Of a stretch of DNA of 64,000 nt, positions 49,379-61,309 are shown one piece after another (the stretch's first letter is position 1; the number at the start of each line of letters is the position of its first letter). The stretch comes from Streptomyces ortus (GTDB lineage: Bacteria; Actinomycetota; Actinomycetes; Streptomycetales; Streptomycetaceae). A model generated the notes under the pieces. It was not told where the DNA came from. It saw only the letters and a list, made by a program, of their open reading frames with translations, and ran no database searches. The translations under genes were made by a program, and so were the position numbers. The stretch spans positions 3,077,264-3,141,263 of the forward strand of contig NZ_JAIFZO010000002.1 of the NCBI RefSeq assembly GCF_026341275.1. The letters run 5' to 3'.

Positions 49379-49858
49379 ATGACGACACCTGCCCCCCTTG
49401 AGCAAAGCGGAGTTGCCGCCATGCCCTCCAATGACGTCCGGATCCTCCTCCAGGCCGCTGTGCCCACAGCTGCCGTCGGCGCTGTCGCCGCCGCGGTCAG
49501 CGGTGCGGTCGCAGGGGGCAAGGGGGCGGTCGGGGCGCTCGTGGCGACGCTGGTCGTGATCCTTTTCATGGGTGTCGGGCTGTACGTTCTGCAGCGCACC
49601 GCCAAAACGCTTCCGCACCTGTTCCAGGCGATGGGTCTGATGCTCTACACGGCACAGATTCTTCTGCTGTTCATCTTTGTCGCCGCGTTCAAGAACACGA
49701 CGCTGTTCAACCCGAAGGCCTTCGCGATCTCGATCGTCGCCACCACGCTCGCGTGGATCGGCGCACAGGCGCGTGCCCAGATGAAAGCCAAGATCCTCTA
49801 CGTCGAACCCGAGTCCTCGAAGGGCGACAGGCCCGAGAAGACAGGGCACTCGTCGTGA
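49379..49858 (+). CDS. atpI: ATP synthase protein I
   Basis: A 159-residue membrane protein at the head of the atp operon, with four hydrophobic stretches (LQAAVPTAAVGAVAAAVSG; LVATLVVILFMGVGLYVL; GLMLYTAQILLLFIFVAAF; AFAISIVATTLAWIGA). It assists c-ring assembly. TACGCT (49368-49373) ends 5 bp before ATG 49379, so the message may be leaderless; a second ATG at 49421 is the alternative start. Confidence 0.9.
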   Translation: MTTPAPLEQSGVAAMPSNDVRILLQAAVPTAAVGAVAAAVSGAVAGGKGAVGALVATLVVILFMGVGLYVLQRTAKTLPHLFQAMGLMLYTAQILLLFIFVAAFKNTTLFNPKAFAISIVATTLAWIGAQARAQMKAKILYVEPESSKGDRPEKTGHSS

Positions 49859-50083
49859 AGGGTAGGGCCGGGATAAATGCTCGTGGAAGACCCTGCTATC
49901 GTCCGGTGCCAACTGCGGCATCGCGGGCGCGGGCATCTGAGCTGACGCCTGCTCAATCGCGAGGCTTGATGCCCCCCAGCCGCCCTCACATCCGTTACAC
50001 CAGTCCAGTGCCGAACCGCGGCTGCGTGCCGCGCCGACACAACGAGGTTGCCGTACCTATGCGCCACGCTGAAGGAGCCCGCG

Positions 50084-50905
50084 GTGAGTGCTGACCCGAC
50101 GCAGGTGCTCGCCTTCGAGACCGACTGCCACATCTTCGACGGCTGTGGATTCCCGGCTCCCGGCCTGCACTCGTTCCTGTTCGAGCCCCTCGTGGGCGAT
50201 GCGGACAGCAGCGTCTACTTCAACAAAACGATGCTCCTGGCGCTGCTCGGCTCCGTCATCGTCATCGGCTTCTTCTGGGCCGCCTTCCGTAAGCCGAAGG
50301 TCGTCCCGGGCAAGCTGCAGATGGTCGCCGAGGCCGGATACGACTTCGTCCGGCGCGGCGTCGTCTACGAGACGATCGGCAAGAAGGAGGGCGAGAAGTA
50401 CGTACCGCTGGTCGTCTCGCTGTTCTTCTTCATCTGGATGATGAACATCTGGTCGATCGTCCCGGTCGCCCAGTTCCCGGTCACGTCGATCATCTCGTAC
50501 CCCGCGGTCCTCGCCCTGATCGTGTACGTCCTGTGGGTCTCCCTGACCTTCAAGCGGCACGGATTCGTCGGCGCGTTCAAGAACTTCTCCGGCTACGACA
50601 AGTCGCTGGGCCCGGTTCTTCCGCTGGCCATGGGCATCGAGCTCCTCTCGAACCTGATCGTCCGGCCGTTCACGCACGCGGTGCGACTGTTCGCGAACAT
50701 GTTCGCGGGCCACACCCTGCTGCTGCTGTTCACGATCGCCAGCTGGTACCTGCTCAACGGCATCGGGATCGCCTACGCGGGCGTCTCGTTCATCATGGTG
50801 ATCGTCATGACGGCGTTCGAGCTGTTCATCCAGGCCCTGCAGGCATACGTCTTCGTGCTTCTGACCTGCACCTTCATCCAGGGCGCGCTCGCCGAGCACC
50901 ACTGA
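50084..50905 (+). CDS. atpB: ATP synthase subunit a
   Basis: A 273-residue Fo a-subunit with the essential arginine in FTHAVRLFANMFAGH and the C-terminal FIQALQAYVFVLLTCTFIQGA. GTG at 50084 follows GAAGGAG; an upstream in-frame ATG at 50048 lacks a ribosome site. It forms the half-channels for protons beside the c ring. Confidence 0.97.
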   Translation: MSADPTQVLAFETDCHIFDGCGFPAPGLHSFLFEPLVGDADSSVYFNKTMLLALLGSVIVIGFFWAAFRKPKVVPGKLQMVAEAGYDFVRRGVVYETIGKKEGEKYVPLVVSLFFFIWMMNIWSIVPVAQFPVTSIISYPAVLALIVYVLWVSLTFKRHGFVGAFKNFSGYDKSLGPVLPLAMGIELLSNLIVRPFTHAVRLFANMFAGHTLLLLFTIASWYLLNGIGIAYAGVSFIMVIVMTAFELFIQALQAYVFVLLTCTFIQGALAEHH

Positions 50906-50978
50906 GCCACCCCGCTAAAACCCCCTAAACGTCCGGTGGTCAACCCCCGCCGGTCCGTACAGAGAAGGAAGAATCAGC

Positions 50979-51215
50979 ATGGCTGCCACTGAGACCCTCG
51001 CCGCTGTCTCCGGCTCCCTCGGCTCCATCGGCTACGGCCTTGCCGCGATCGGCCCCGGCGTCGGCGTCGGCATCATCTTCGGTAACGGCACCCAGGCCCT
51101 TGCCCGTCAGCCCGAGGCTGCCGGCCTGATCCGTGCCAACCAGATTCTCGGCTTCGCCTTCTGTGAGGCGCTCGCCCTCATCGGCCTGGTCATGCCGTTC
51201 GTCTACGGCGTCTGA
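50979..51215 (+). CDS. atpE: ATP synthase subunit c
   Basis: A 78-residue two-helix proteolipid. The proton-binding carboxylate is Glu in GFAFCEALALIGL; the loop ARQPEA contacts the central stalk, and GIGPGVGVGIIFGNG is the Gly-rich helix. GAAGGAAG precedes the ATG. Normal length. Confidence 0.98.
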   Translation: MAATETLAAVSGSLGSIGYGLAAIGPGVGVGIIFGNGTQALARQPEAAGLIRANQILGFAFCEALALIGLVMPFVYGV

Positions 51216-51259
51216 CGTCGGATTCACGACAGACCGCCCACTAGACGAAAGGCACTGAT

Positions 51260-51814
51260 ATGAGCCAGCTGCTCACTGTCGCGGCCGAGGAGATGGAAAA
51301 TCCCCTCATCCCGCCGATTCCCGAGCTGGTCATCGGCCTGATCGCCTTCGTCATCGTCTTCGGCTTCCTCGCCAAGAAGCTGCTCCCGAACATCAACAAG
51401 GTTCTGGAGCAGCGCCGCGAGGCCATCGAGGGCGGTATCGAGAAGGCCGAGGCCGCTCAGACCGAAGCCCAGAGCGTGCTGGAGCAGTACAAGGCCCAGC
51501 TCGCCGAGGCCCGGCACGAGGCCGCGCGTCTGCGCCAGGAGGCGCAGGAGCAGGGCGCCACGCTCATCGCCGAGATGCGCGCGGAAGGCCAGCGGCAGCG
51601 TGAGGAGATCATCGCCGCCGGTCACTCGCAGCTCGCCGCCGACCGCAAGGCCGCCGCGTCCGCGCTGCGCCAGGACGTGGGCCAACTGGCCACCGAACTG
51701 GCCGGCAAGATCGTCGGTGAGTCCCTTGAGGACCACGCCCGGCAGAGCCGCACGATCGACCGGTTCCTCGACGGTCTCGACGAGACCGCTTCGAAGGCCG
51801 AGGCCACGCGATGA
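51260..51814 (+). CDS. atpF: ATP synthase subunit b
   Basis: A 184-residue stator protein: one N-terminal membrane helix (ELVIGLIAFVIVFGFLAKKLL) and a long charged coiled coil (RREAIEGGIEKAEAAQTEAQ and onwards). The stop overlaps the atpH start by 4 bp (ATGA). Confidence 0.97.
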   Translation: MSQLLTVAAEEMENPLIPPIPELVIGLIAFVIVFGFLAKKLLPNINKVLEQRREAIEGGIEKAEAAQTEAQSVLEQYKAQLAEARHEAARLRQEAQEQGATLIAEMRAEGQRQREEIIAAGHSQLAADRKAAASALRQDVGQLATELAGKIVGESLEDHARQSRTIDRFLDGLDETASKAEATR

Positions 51815-52626
51815 ACGGAGCGAGCCGCGAGGCGCTGGCCGCCGCACGCGAGCGTCTCGACGCGCTGACGGACTCCACGTCCGTCGACGCGGCGCAGCTC
51901 GCCGGTGAGCTGGCCTCCGTCACCGCGCTCCTCGACCGCGAGGTGTCCCTGCGACGGGTCCTCACCGACCCGGCGCAGGACGGCGAGGCGAAGGCCGAAC
52001 TGGCCAAGCGTCTCCTCAGCGGTCAGGTCAGCGGCACCACCGCCGACCTGGTGGCCGGTCTGGTGCGCTCCCGCTGGTCGCGCTCGCGCGACCTGGTCGA
52101 CTCCGTCGAGGAGCTGGCCGACACCGCCGACCTCACGGCGGCGCAGCGGCTGGGCAGGCTCGACGACGTCGAGGACGAGCTGTTCCGGTTCGGCCGGATC
52201 GTCGCCTCGAACACCGGGCTGCGCGCGGCGCTGACCGACCGCGGCGCCACGGCGGCGGCCAAGAGCGAGCTGCTGCGCAGCCTGCTCGGCGGCCGGGCCG
52301 ACGCCGTCACCGAGCGGCTGGTCACGCGCCTTGTGACCGCGCCCCGGGGACGTAGCCTGGAGTCTGGACTCGAATCCCTGTCCAAGCTCGCGGCCGACCG
52401 CCGAAACCGCATGGTCGCCGTCGTCACCTCGGCGGTTCCGCTGAGCGACGTGCAGAAGCAGCGCCTCGGCGCCGCCCTCACGAAGCTCTACGGCCACCCG
52501 ATGCACCTCAACCTCGACGTGGACCCCGATGTCCTCGGCGGGATCCGGGTGCAGGTCGGCGATGAGATCATCAACGGCTCCGTCGCGGACCGGCTGGAAG
52601 CAGTCGCCCGCCACATGGCGAGCTAG
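51811..52626 (+). CDS. atpH: ATP synthase delta subunit
   Basis: A 271-residue delta subunit, longer than the ~180 residues of E. coli because of an actinobacterial N-terminal extension (ALAAARERLDALTDST to about residue 90). It ends with the typical HLNLDVDPDVLGGIRVQVGDEIINGSVADRLEAV. Coupled to atpF by ATGA. It links F1 to the b stator. A 190-bp structured gap follows. Confidence 0.96.
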   Translation: MNGASREALAAARERLDALTDSTSVDAAQLAGELASVTALLDREVSLRRVLTDPAQDGEAKAELAKRLLSGQVSGTTADLVAGLVRSRWSRSRDLVDSVEELADTADLTAAQRLGRLDDVEDELFRFGRIVASNTGLRAALTDRGATAAAKSELLRSLLGGRADAVTERLVTRLVTAPRGRSLESGLESLSKLAADRRNRMVAVVTSAVPLSDVQKQRLGAALTKLYGHPMHLNLDVDPDVLGGIRVQVGDEIINGSVADRLEAVARHMAS

Positions 52627-52668
52627 CGGCAATTCAGTACGCGTACATCAGAAGAACCCGGAAGTTCA

Positions 52669-52751
52669 GTACACCGCAGTCCGTACACCGCAGTACTTAC
52701 GGCCCTCGTTGGGCCGTGCAGAGGATTCCTGGGGGCCCGCGGCGCAGCCGC
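52669..52751 (+). promoter_or_regulatory. Repeat and hairpins between atpH and atpA
   Basis: GTACACCGCAGT occurs twice (52669-52680, 52683-52694). It is followed by hairpin ACGGCCC-TCGTT-GGGCCGT (52699-52717) and GCGGC-GCA-GCCGC (52739-52751). This is the longest gap inside the F1 part of the operon. It could contain a processing site, an internal promoter or a structure adjusting the three-copy alpha subunit. Confidence 0.5.
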
Positions 52752-52816
52752 TGAGGGAAAAAGCCCCAGACCCCCCAAGAAAACTTCGGGCCCAACAAGG
52801 AGAGCAGGGAACCCAG

Positions 52817-54409
<1,593 letters not shown>

Positions 54410-54429
54410 CGACGGAAGGGACCTGACTC

Positions 54430-55347
54430 ATGGGAGCCCAGCTCCGGGTCTACAAGCGTCGCATCAAATCCGTCACCGCGACCAAGAAGATCACCAAGGC
54501 GATGGAGATGATCGCCGCCTCGCGTGTCGTCAAGGCGCAGCGCAAGGTACGGGCCTCCACGCCGTACGCGACCGAGCTCACCCGCGCGGTCACGGCCGTC
54601 GGGACCGGTTCGAACACCCAGCACCCGCTGACCACGGAGGCTGAGACGGCGACCCGTTCCGCGGTGCTGCTCCTCACGAGCGACCGCGGACTGGCCGGCG
54701 CCTTCAACTCCAACGCCATCAAGGCGGCGGAGCAGCTGACCGCCCGTCTGGTGGCCGAGGGCAAGGAGGTCGACACGTACATCGTCGGCCGCCGCGGTCT
54801 CGCCCACTACAACTTCCGTGAGCGCAAGGTCTCGGAATCGTGGGCGGGCTTCACCGACGAGCCCTCGTACGCGGACGCGAAGAACGTCGCCGTTCCGCTG
54901 ATCGAGGCCATCGAGAAGGAGACGGCGGAGGGCGGCGTGGACGAGATCCACATCGTCTACACCGAGTTCGTCTCGATGATGACGCAGACGGCGGTCGACA
55001 GCCGCCTGCTGCCGCTCAGCCTCGACGAGGTCGTGGAGGAGTCGTCCAGCAAGGACGAGATCCTTCCGCTCTACGACTTCGAGCCGTCGGCGGAGGACGT
55101 CCTGGACGCCCTTCTGCCGCGGTACGTCGAGAGCCGTATCTACAACGCGCTGCTCCAGTCGGCTGCCTCCAAGCACGCCGCCACCCGCCGCGCGATGAAG
55201 TCGGCGACCGACAACGCGGGAGACCTGATCACTTCACTCTCCCGACTTGCCAACGCGGCCCGCCAGGCCGAAATCACCCAGGAAATCAGCGAGATCGTCG
55301 GTGGCACCGCAGCGCTGGCCGACGCGACCGCGGGGAGTGACAGGTAA
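54430..55347 (+). CDS. atpG: ATP synthase gamma subunit
   Basis: A 305-residue rotor subunit. The N-terminal helix (MGAQLRVYKRRIKSVTATKKITKAMEMIAASR) and C-terminal helix (SAASKHAATRRAMKSATDNAGDLI) form the central shaft. The stop overlaps the atpD ATG by one base (TAATG). Confidence 0.98.
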   Translation: MGAQLRVYKRRIKSVTATKKITKAMEMIAASRVVKAQRKVRASTPYATELTRAVTAVGTGSNTQHPLTTEAETATRSAVLLLTSDRGLAGAFNSNAIKAAEQLTARLVAEGKEVDTYIVGRRGLAHYNFRERKVSESWAGFTDEPSYADAKNVAVPLIEAIEKETAEGGVDEIHIVYTEFVSMMTQTAVDSRLLPLSLDEVVEESSSKDEILPLYDFEPSAEDVLDALLPRYVESRIYNALLQSAASKHAATRRAMKSATDNAGDLITSLSRLANAARQAEITQEISEIVGGTAALADATAGSDR

Positions 55348-56783
55348 TGACGACGACAGTTGAGACGGCCGTTGCCACGGGCCGCGTCGCCCGGGTCATC
55401 GGCCCGGTCGTCGACGTGGAATTCCCCGTCGACGCCATGCCGGAGATCTACAACGCCCTTCACGTCGAGGTGGCCGACCCGGCCAACGCCGGCGAGAAGA
55501 AGACGCTGACCCTTGAGGTCGCCCAGCACCTGGGTGACGGTCTGGTCCGCACCATCTCCATGCAGCCCACCGACGGTCTGGTCCGCCAGGCCGTGGTGAC
55601 CGACACGGGCACGGGCATCTCCGTCCCGGTCGGTGACTTCACCAAGGGCAAGGTGTTCAACACCCTCGGCGAGGTTCTGAACTCCGACGAGGCCTACGAG
55701 GGCGACCGGTGGACCATCCACCGCAAGGCCCCCGCGTTCGACCAGCTCGAGTCGAAGACCGAGATGTTCGAGACGGGCCTGAAGGTCGTCGACCTGCTGA
55801 CCCCGTACGTCAAGGGCGGCAAGATCGGTCTGTTCGGTGGTGCCGGTGTCGGCAAGACCGTGCTGATCCAGGAAATGATCATGCGTGTCGCCAACCTCCA
55901 CGAGGGCGTCTCCGTCTTCGCGGGCGTCGGTGAGCGCACCCGTGAGGGCAACGACCTCATCGCGGAGATGGAAGAGAGCGGTGTTCTCGACAAGACCGCT
56001 CTCGTCTTCGGCCAGATGGACGAGCCCCCGGGCACCCGTCTGCGCGTGGCCCTGGCCGGTCTGACCATGGCGGAGTACTTCCGCGATGTGCAGAAGCAGG
56101 ACGTGCTGTTCTTCATCGACAACATCTTCCGCTTCACGCAGGCCGGTTCCGAGGTCTCCACCCTGCTCGGCCGTATGCCGTCCGCGGTCGGTTACCAGCC
56201 GAACCTGGCCGACGAGATGGGCCAGCTGCAGGAGCGCATCACCTCGACGCGTGGTCACTCGATCACGTCGATGCAGGCGATCTACGTTCCCGCGGACGAC
56301 CTGACCGACCCGGCCCCGGCCACCACGTTCGCCCACCTCGACGCGACGACGGTGCTCTCCCGTCCGATCTCCGAGAAGGGCATCTACCCGGCCGTGGACC
56401 CGCTGGACTCCACGTCCCGCATCCTGGACCCGCGCTACATCGCGCAGGAGCACTACGACGCCGCCATGCGCGTCAAGACGGTCCTGCAGAAGTACAAGGA
56501 CCTCCAGGACATCATCGCGATCCTCGGTATCGACGAACTGGGCGAGGAGGACAAGCTCGTCGTCCACCGTGCCCGTCGTGTGGAGCGCTTCCTGTCCCAG
56601 AACACCCACGCCGCCAAGCAGTTCACCGGTGTGGACGGGTCGGACGTTCCGCTGGAGGAGTCCATCGCGGCGTTCAACTCGATCATCGACGGGGAGTACG
56701 ACCACTTCCCGGAGCAGGCGTTCTTCATGTGCGGTGGCATCGAGGACCTGAAGGCCAACGCCAAGGAACTCGGCGTCTCCTGA
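55347..56783 (+). CDS. atpD: ATP synthase beta subunit
   Basis: A 478-residue catalytic F1 subunit. P-loop GGAGVGKTVLIQEMI, catalytic Glu in GVGERTREGNDL, Walker B VLFFIDNIFRFTQAG and the DELSEED-like DELGEED lever are all present. Translation is coupled to atpG. Confidence 0.99.
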   Translation: MTTTVETAVATGRVARVIGPVVDVEFPVDAMPEIYNALHVEVADPANAGEKKTLTLEVAQHLGDGLVRTISMQPTDGLVRQAVVTDTGTGISVPVGDFTKGKVFNTLGEVLNSDEAYEGDRWTIHRKAPAFDQLESKTEMFETGLKVVDLLTPYVKGGKIGLFGGAGVGKTVLIQEMIMRVANLHEGVSVFAGVGERTREGNDLIAEMEESGVLDKTALVFGQMDEPPGTRLRVALAGLTMAEYFRDVQKQDVLFFIDNIFRFTQAGSEVSTLLGRMPSAVGYQPNLADEMGQLQERITSTRGHSITSMQAIYVPADDLTDPAPATTFAHLDATTVLSRPISEKGIYPAVDPLDSTSRILDPRYIAQEHYDAAMRVKTVLQKYKDLQDIIAILGIDELGEEDKLVVHRARRVERFLSQNTHAAKQFTGVDGSDVPLEESIAAFNSIIDGEYDHFPEQAFFMCGGIEDLKANAKELGVS

Positions 56784-56913
56784 ACCGAAGTGTTCTGAGT
56801 GAGAGGGGCGGGGCCGTGCCTCGCGGGGCGGGTCCCGCCCCTCTCACTACGCCCATTAGACTTTGACCCAACACCCGGCAGCGAACGCCGGGTGGTGACC
56901 CGAGGAGCCCACC

Positions 56914-57288
56914 TTGGCTGCTGAGCTGCATGTCGAGCTCGTCGCCGCGGACCGCAGTGTCTGGTCCGGCGAGGCCACCCTGGTCGTCGCGCGTACCACG
57001 TCCGGCGACATCGGCGTCATGCCCGGTCACCAGCCGCTGCTCGGTGTGCTGGAGTCGGGCCCGGTGACCATCCGTACGAGTGATGGTGGAACGGTCGTCG
57101 CCGCGGTGCACGGCGGTTTCATCTCTTTCGCGGACAACAAGCTGTCGCTGCTGGCCGAGATCGCCGAGTTGTCGGACGAGATCGACGTCCAGCGTGCGGA
57201 GCGGGCGTTCGAGCGCGCGAAGTCGGACGCCGACGCGTCCGCAGAGCGCCGCGCGGACGTCCGACTGCGGGCGGTGTCTGCGCACTGA
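56914..57288 (+). CDS. atpC: ATP synthase epsilon subunit
   Basis: A 124-residue epsilon subunit: N-terminal beta sandwich (ELHVELVAADRSVWSGEATLVVARTTSGDIGVMPGHQPLL) and a shortened C-terminal helical part (VQRAERAFERAKSDADASAERRADVRLRA). The TTG start at 56914 follows GAGGAG. It is the last gene of the operon. Confidence 0.96.
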   Translation: MAAELHVELVAADRSVWSGEATLVVARTTSGDIGVMPGHQPLLGVLESGPVTIRTSDGGTVVAAVHGGFISFADNKLSLLAEIAELSDEIDVQRAERAFERAKSDADASAERRADVRLRAVSAH

Positions 57289-57311
57289 GACCAGCGCGCA
57301 GAGGGAAGTGA

Positions 57312-57360
57312 CTCAGCCGCGGCCAGGACCGGAGCTTTTCCGGACCGGGTCGCGGCTGAG
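57312..57360 (+). terminator. atp operon terminator
   Basis: CTCAGCCGCG/CGCGGCTGAG, a perfect 10-bp outer stem, encloses an inner CCGGA/TCCGG stem. A TTTTTT run follows at 57374-57379. It lies 24 bp after the atpC stop. Confidence 0.9.
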
Positions 57361-57416
57361 GCGATGCGGGTGCTTTTTTCCTTTCCGTTACCTAGGAGAC
57401 GAGGAGGTCGGTGTCG

Positions 57417-57863
57417 ATGGTCCTCGCTCTGACTGTGGTCGGGTCGGCAGTGCTACTGGTGGCCCTCGGACTCTTCGTCTTCGGCCTGCGTCGCAGAGTG
57501 ATCCAGCGCTCGGGCGGCACCTTCGACTGCAGCCTGCGTTGGGACGTCCCGGAGAAGACCGACACCAGCGGCAAGGGCTGGGGCTACGGCATCGCCCGCT
57601 ACAGCGGCGACCGCATCGAGTGGTTCCGTGTCTTCTCGTACGCGCTGAGGCCGCGCCGCGTTCTCGAACGTTCGGCGATCGAGGTGGCCGGCCGGCGGGC
57701 GCCGGAGGGCGAGGAGGAGCTGGCGCTGCTCTCCGACGCGATCATCCTCACCTGTGTCCATCGCGGTACGCGTCTGGAGCTCGCCATGAGCGAGGACGCG
57801 TTGACCGGGTTCCTCGCGTGGCTGGAAGCGGCGCCGCCCGGGCAGCGAGTGAATGTGGCGTAA
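57417..57863 (+). CDS. DUF2550 membrane protein
   Basis: A 148-residue DUF2550 protein, conserved after atpC in actinobacteria. One N-terminal TM helix (LALTVVGSAVLLVALGLFVFGL) is followed by a cytoplasmic beta-rich domain (GGTFDCSLRW, WGYGIARYSGDRIEWFRVFSYALRPRRVL, LTCVHRGTRLELAMSEDALTGFLAWLEAAPPG). ATG 57417 suits the GAGGAGG at 57401-57407; GTG 57411 is too close. Function unknown. The stop codon sits in the loop of a large inverted repeat. Confidence 0.9.
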   Translation: MVLALTVVGSAVLLVALGLFVFGLRRRVIQRSGGTFDCSLRWDVPEKTDTSGKGWGYGIARYSGDRIEWFRVFSYALRPRRVLERSAIEVAGRRAPEGEEELALLSDAIILTCVHRGTRLELAMSEDALTGFLAWLEAAPPGQRVNVA

Positions 57864-57884
57864 CCATTCACTCACTGCCCGGGC
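57836..57884. terminator. Bidirectional terminator between DUF2550 and chitinase genes
   Basis: A 20-position stem with one mismatch: GCCCGGGCAG-C-GAGTGAATG against CATTCACTC-A-CTGCCCGGGC, loop 57856-57864 containing the DUF2550 TAA. It lies between convergent genes and overlaps the last codons of DUF2550. Confidence 0.85.
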
Positions 57885-57910
57885 GGTTGTCGTTCAGGGC
57901 CGCGGGGTTG

Positions 57911-59746
<1,836 letters not shown>

Positions 59747-59783
59747 CCGCGTCTCCTTGGGGGAGTTTTATGAGGTGCGCAGG

Positions 59784-59825
59784 ACAATAGAAAGGTCTGG
59801 ACCATAGGTCAATAGGTCCAGACCA
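59784..59825 (-). promoter_or_regulatory. Chitinase promoter with 12-bp direct repeats
   Basis: On the minus strand TTGACC (59807-59812) and TATTGT (59784-59789) are 17 bp apart. Two direct repeats, TGGTCTGGACCT (59814-59825) and TGGTCCAGACCT (59793-59804), lie 21 bp apart, the second within the spacer. This matches the direct-repeat operators known from Streptomyces chitinase genes. Confidence 0.88.
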
Positions 59826-59961
59826 CTGTGGGGGTGCGGTGCCACCAGTTGTTACATGCCCAACTCCCGCGCCGGTACGGCCGCCTGCGCCGGACCGCGC
59901 ACGCCCGGCTTCCCCGGCAGGCGGCTGACGTGCGTCTTCACCACCGCCTCCGGCCGTTGGC

Positions 59962-60537
59962 CTAGGCCCGGTCGCCGCCCGGGACCCAGAGGACGTCGCC
60001 CACCTTCTTGTTCGCCGTTCTGGCCAGGATGAAGAGCAGGTCCGAGAGGCGGTTGAGGTAGGTGGCCGTGAGGGGGTTCATGGACCCCGCGTGGGACTCC
60101 ATGGCCGTCCAGGTCGAGCGCTCCGCCCGGCGGACCACCGTGCACGCCTGGTGCAGGAGGGCCGCGCCGGGCGTGCCGCCGGGCAGGATGAAGGAGCGCA
60201 GCTTCTCCAGCCGGTCGTTGAAGCGGTCGCAGTCCGCCTCCAGCTTGTCGATGTAGAACTGCTCGACGCGCAGCGGCGGGAACTCGGGGTTCTCCACGAC
60301 CGGCGTCGACAGGTCCGCCCCCACGTCGAACAGGTCGTTCTGGACGCGGGAGAGGACCTTCACGATCTCCTCGTCGAGGTTGCCGAGCGCGATCGCCGTG
60401 CCGAGCGCCGCGTTCGCCTCGTTGGCGTCCGCGTACGCCGAGATCCGCGGATCCGTCTTGGCGGTGCGGCTCATGTCGCCGAGGGCGGTGGTGCCCTGGT
60501 CGCCGGTCCTGGTGTAGATGCGCGTCAGATTGACCAT
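59962..60537 (-). CDS. PduO-type cob(I)alamin adenosyltransferase
   Basis: A 191-residue ATP:cobalamin adenosyltransferase making adenosylcobalamin. IYTRTGDQGTTALGD binds ATP, SAYADANEANAALGTAIAL, FDVGADLSTP and HQACTVVRRAERSTWTAMES (Arg/Glu active site) follow, ending with LNRLSDLLFILARTANKK. Full length. Monocistronic; no cobalamin riboswitch was recognised in the short gap upstream. Confidence 0.97.
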   Translation of the reverse strand: MVNLTRIYTRTGDQGTTALGDMSRTAKTDPRISAYADANEANAALGTAIALGNLDEEIVKVLSRVQNDLFDVGADLSTPVVENPEFPPLRVEQFYIDKLEADCDRFNDRLEKLRSFILPGGTPGAALLHQACTVVRRAERSTWTAMESHAGSMNPLTATYLNRLSDLLFILARTANKKVGDVLWVPGGDRA

Positions 60538-60550
60538 GCGGCCAGCGTAG

Positions 60551-61309
60551 TTACGCCCCGGCCGTCCGGAACACGCGTGTGCCCACTGTCACGGCGAGTC
60601 CCGCGAAGCCGGCGGCCACGAGGACCCCGTACGCCATGGAGGCGGTGGCGTACGAGCCGACGTACGCGTCCCGCATCGCGTCCACCAGATAGCGCAGCGG
60701 CATGACGTGCGAGAGGGCGTCCAGCCAGCCCGGGGCCAGCGACATCGGCAGCATCAGGCCGGACAGGAGCATGGAGGGCATGGCCAGGGCGTTGACCGTC
60801 GGGCCGAACGTGTGGGGCGAGCTGACGCGCATGGCCAGCGCGTAGGAGAGCGAGGCGAGCGAGAGCGTCAGGAGTGCGACGAAGGCGAAGCCGATCAGGA
60901 TGCCCGCCACGGGTGCGCGCAGGCCCATCGCCACGGCGGCCAGGACCAGCAGGACCGCCTGGAGCACGAAGACGGCCGTGTCGCGCAGCACCCGGCCGAG
61001 CAGGAGCGCGAGCCGGCTGACCGGGGTGACGCGCATCCGCTCCACGACCCCGAGGTTCTTCTCGATGATGATCATGAACCCGGCGAACGAGGCCCCGAAC
61101 AGGCCGAGTTGGAGCAGCAGTCCCGGTACCAGGACCTGCCAGGAGCTCCCGCTGCCGCCCAGTGGCAGATCGGTGAGCAGGGGGCCGAAGAAGAGCAGGT
61201 ACAGCAGCGGCATCAGTACGCCGAAGAGCATCGCGAATCTGGAGCGCAGGGTCTGGCGGAGATAGCGCCCGAAGATCAGCGCGGTGTCCTGGAAGAGCAT
61301 GTCGGTCAC
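60551..61309 (-). CDS. ABC-2 type transporter permease
   Basis: A 252-residue permease with six TM helices of the DrrB type (LFGVLMPLLYLLFFGPLL; LGLFGASFAGFMIIIEKNLGVVERMRVTPVSRLALLLGRV; VNALAMPSMLLSGLMLPMSLAPGWL). ATG overlaps the stop of the ATPase gene (ATGA). It exports hydrophobic compounds; the substrate is unknown. Confidence 0.94.
   Translation of the reverse strand: MTDMLFQDTALIFGRYLRQTLRSRFAMLFGVLMPLLYLLFFGPLLTDLPLGGSGSSWQVLVPGLLLQLGLFGASFAGFMIIIEKNLGVVERMRVTPVSRLALLLGRVLRDTAVFVLQAVLLVLAAVAMGLRAPVAGILIGFAFVALLTLSLASLSYALAMRVSSPHTFGPTVNALAMPSMLLSGLMLPMSLAPGWLDALSHVMPLRYLVDAMRDAYVGSYATASMAYGVLVAAGFAGLAVTVGTRVFRTAGA

Noticed and set aside
59838..59961. Possible small gene between chitinase and adenosyltransferase
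   Set aside because: Frames here have no ribosome site and no recognisable protein; treated as intergenic.
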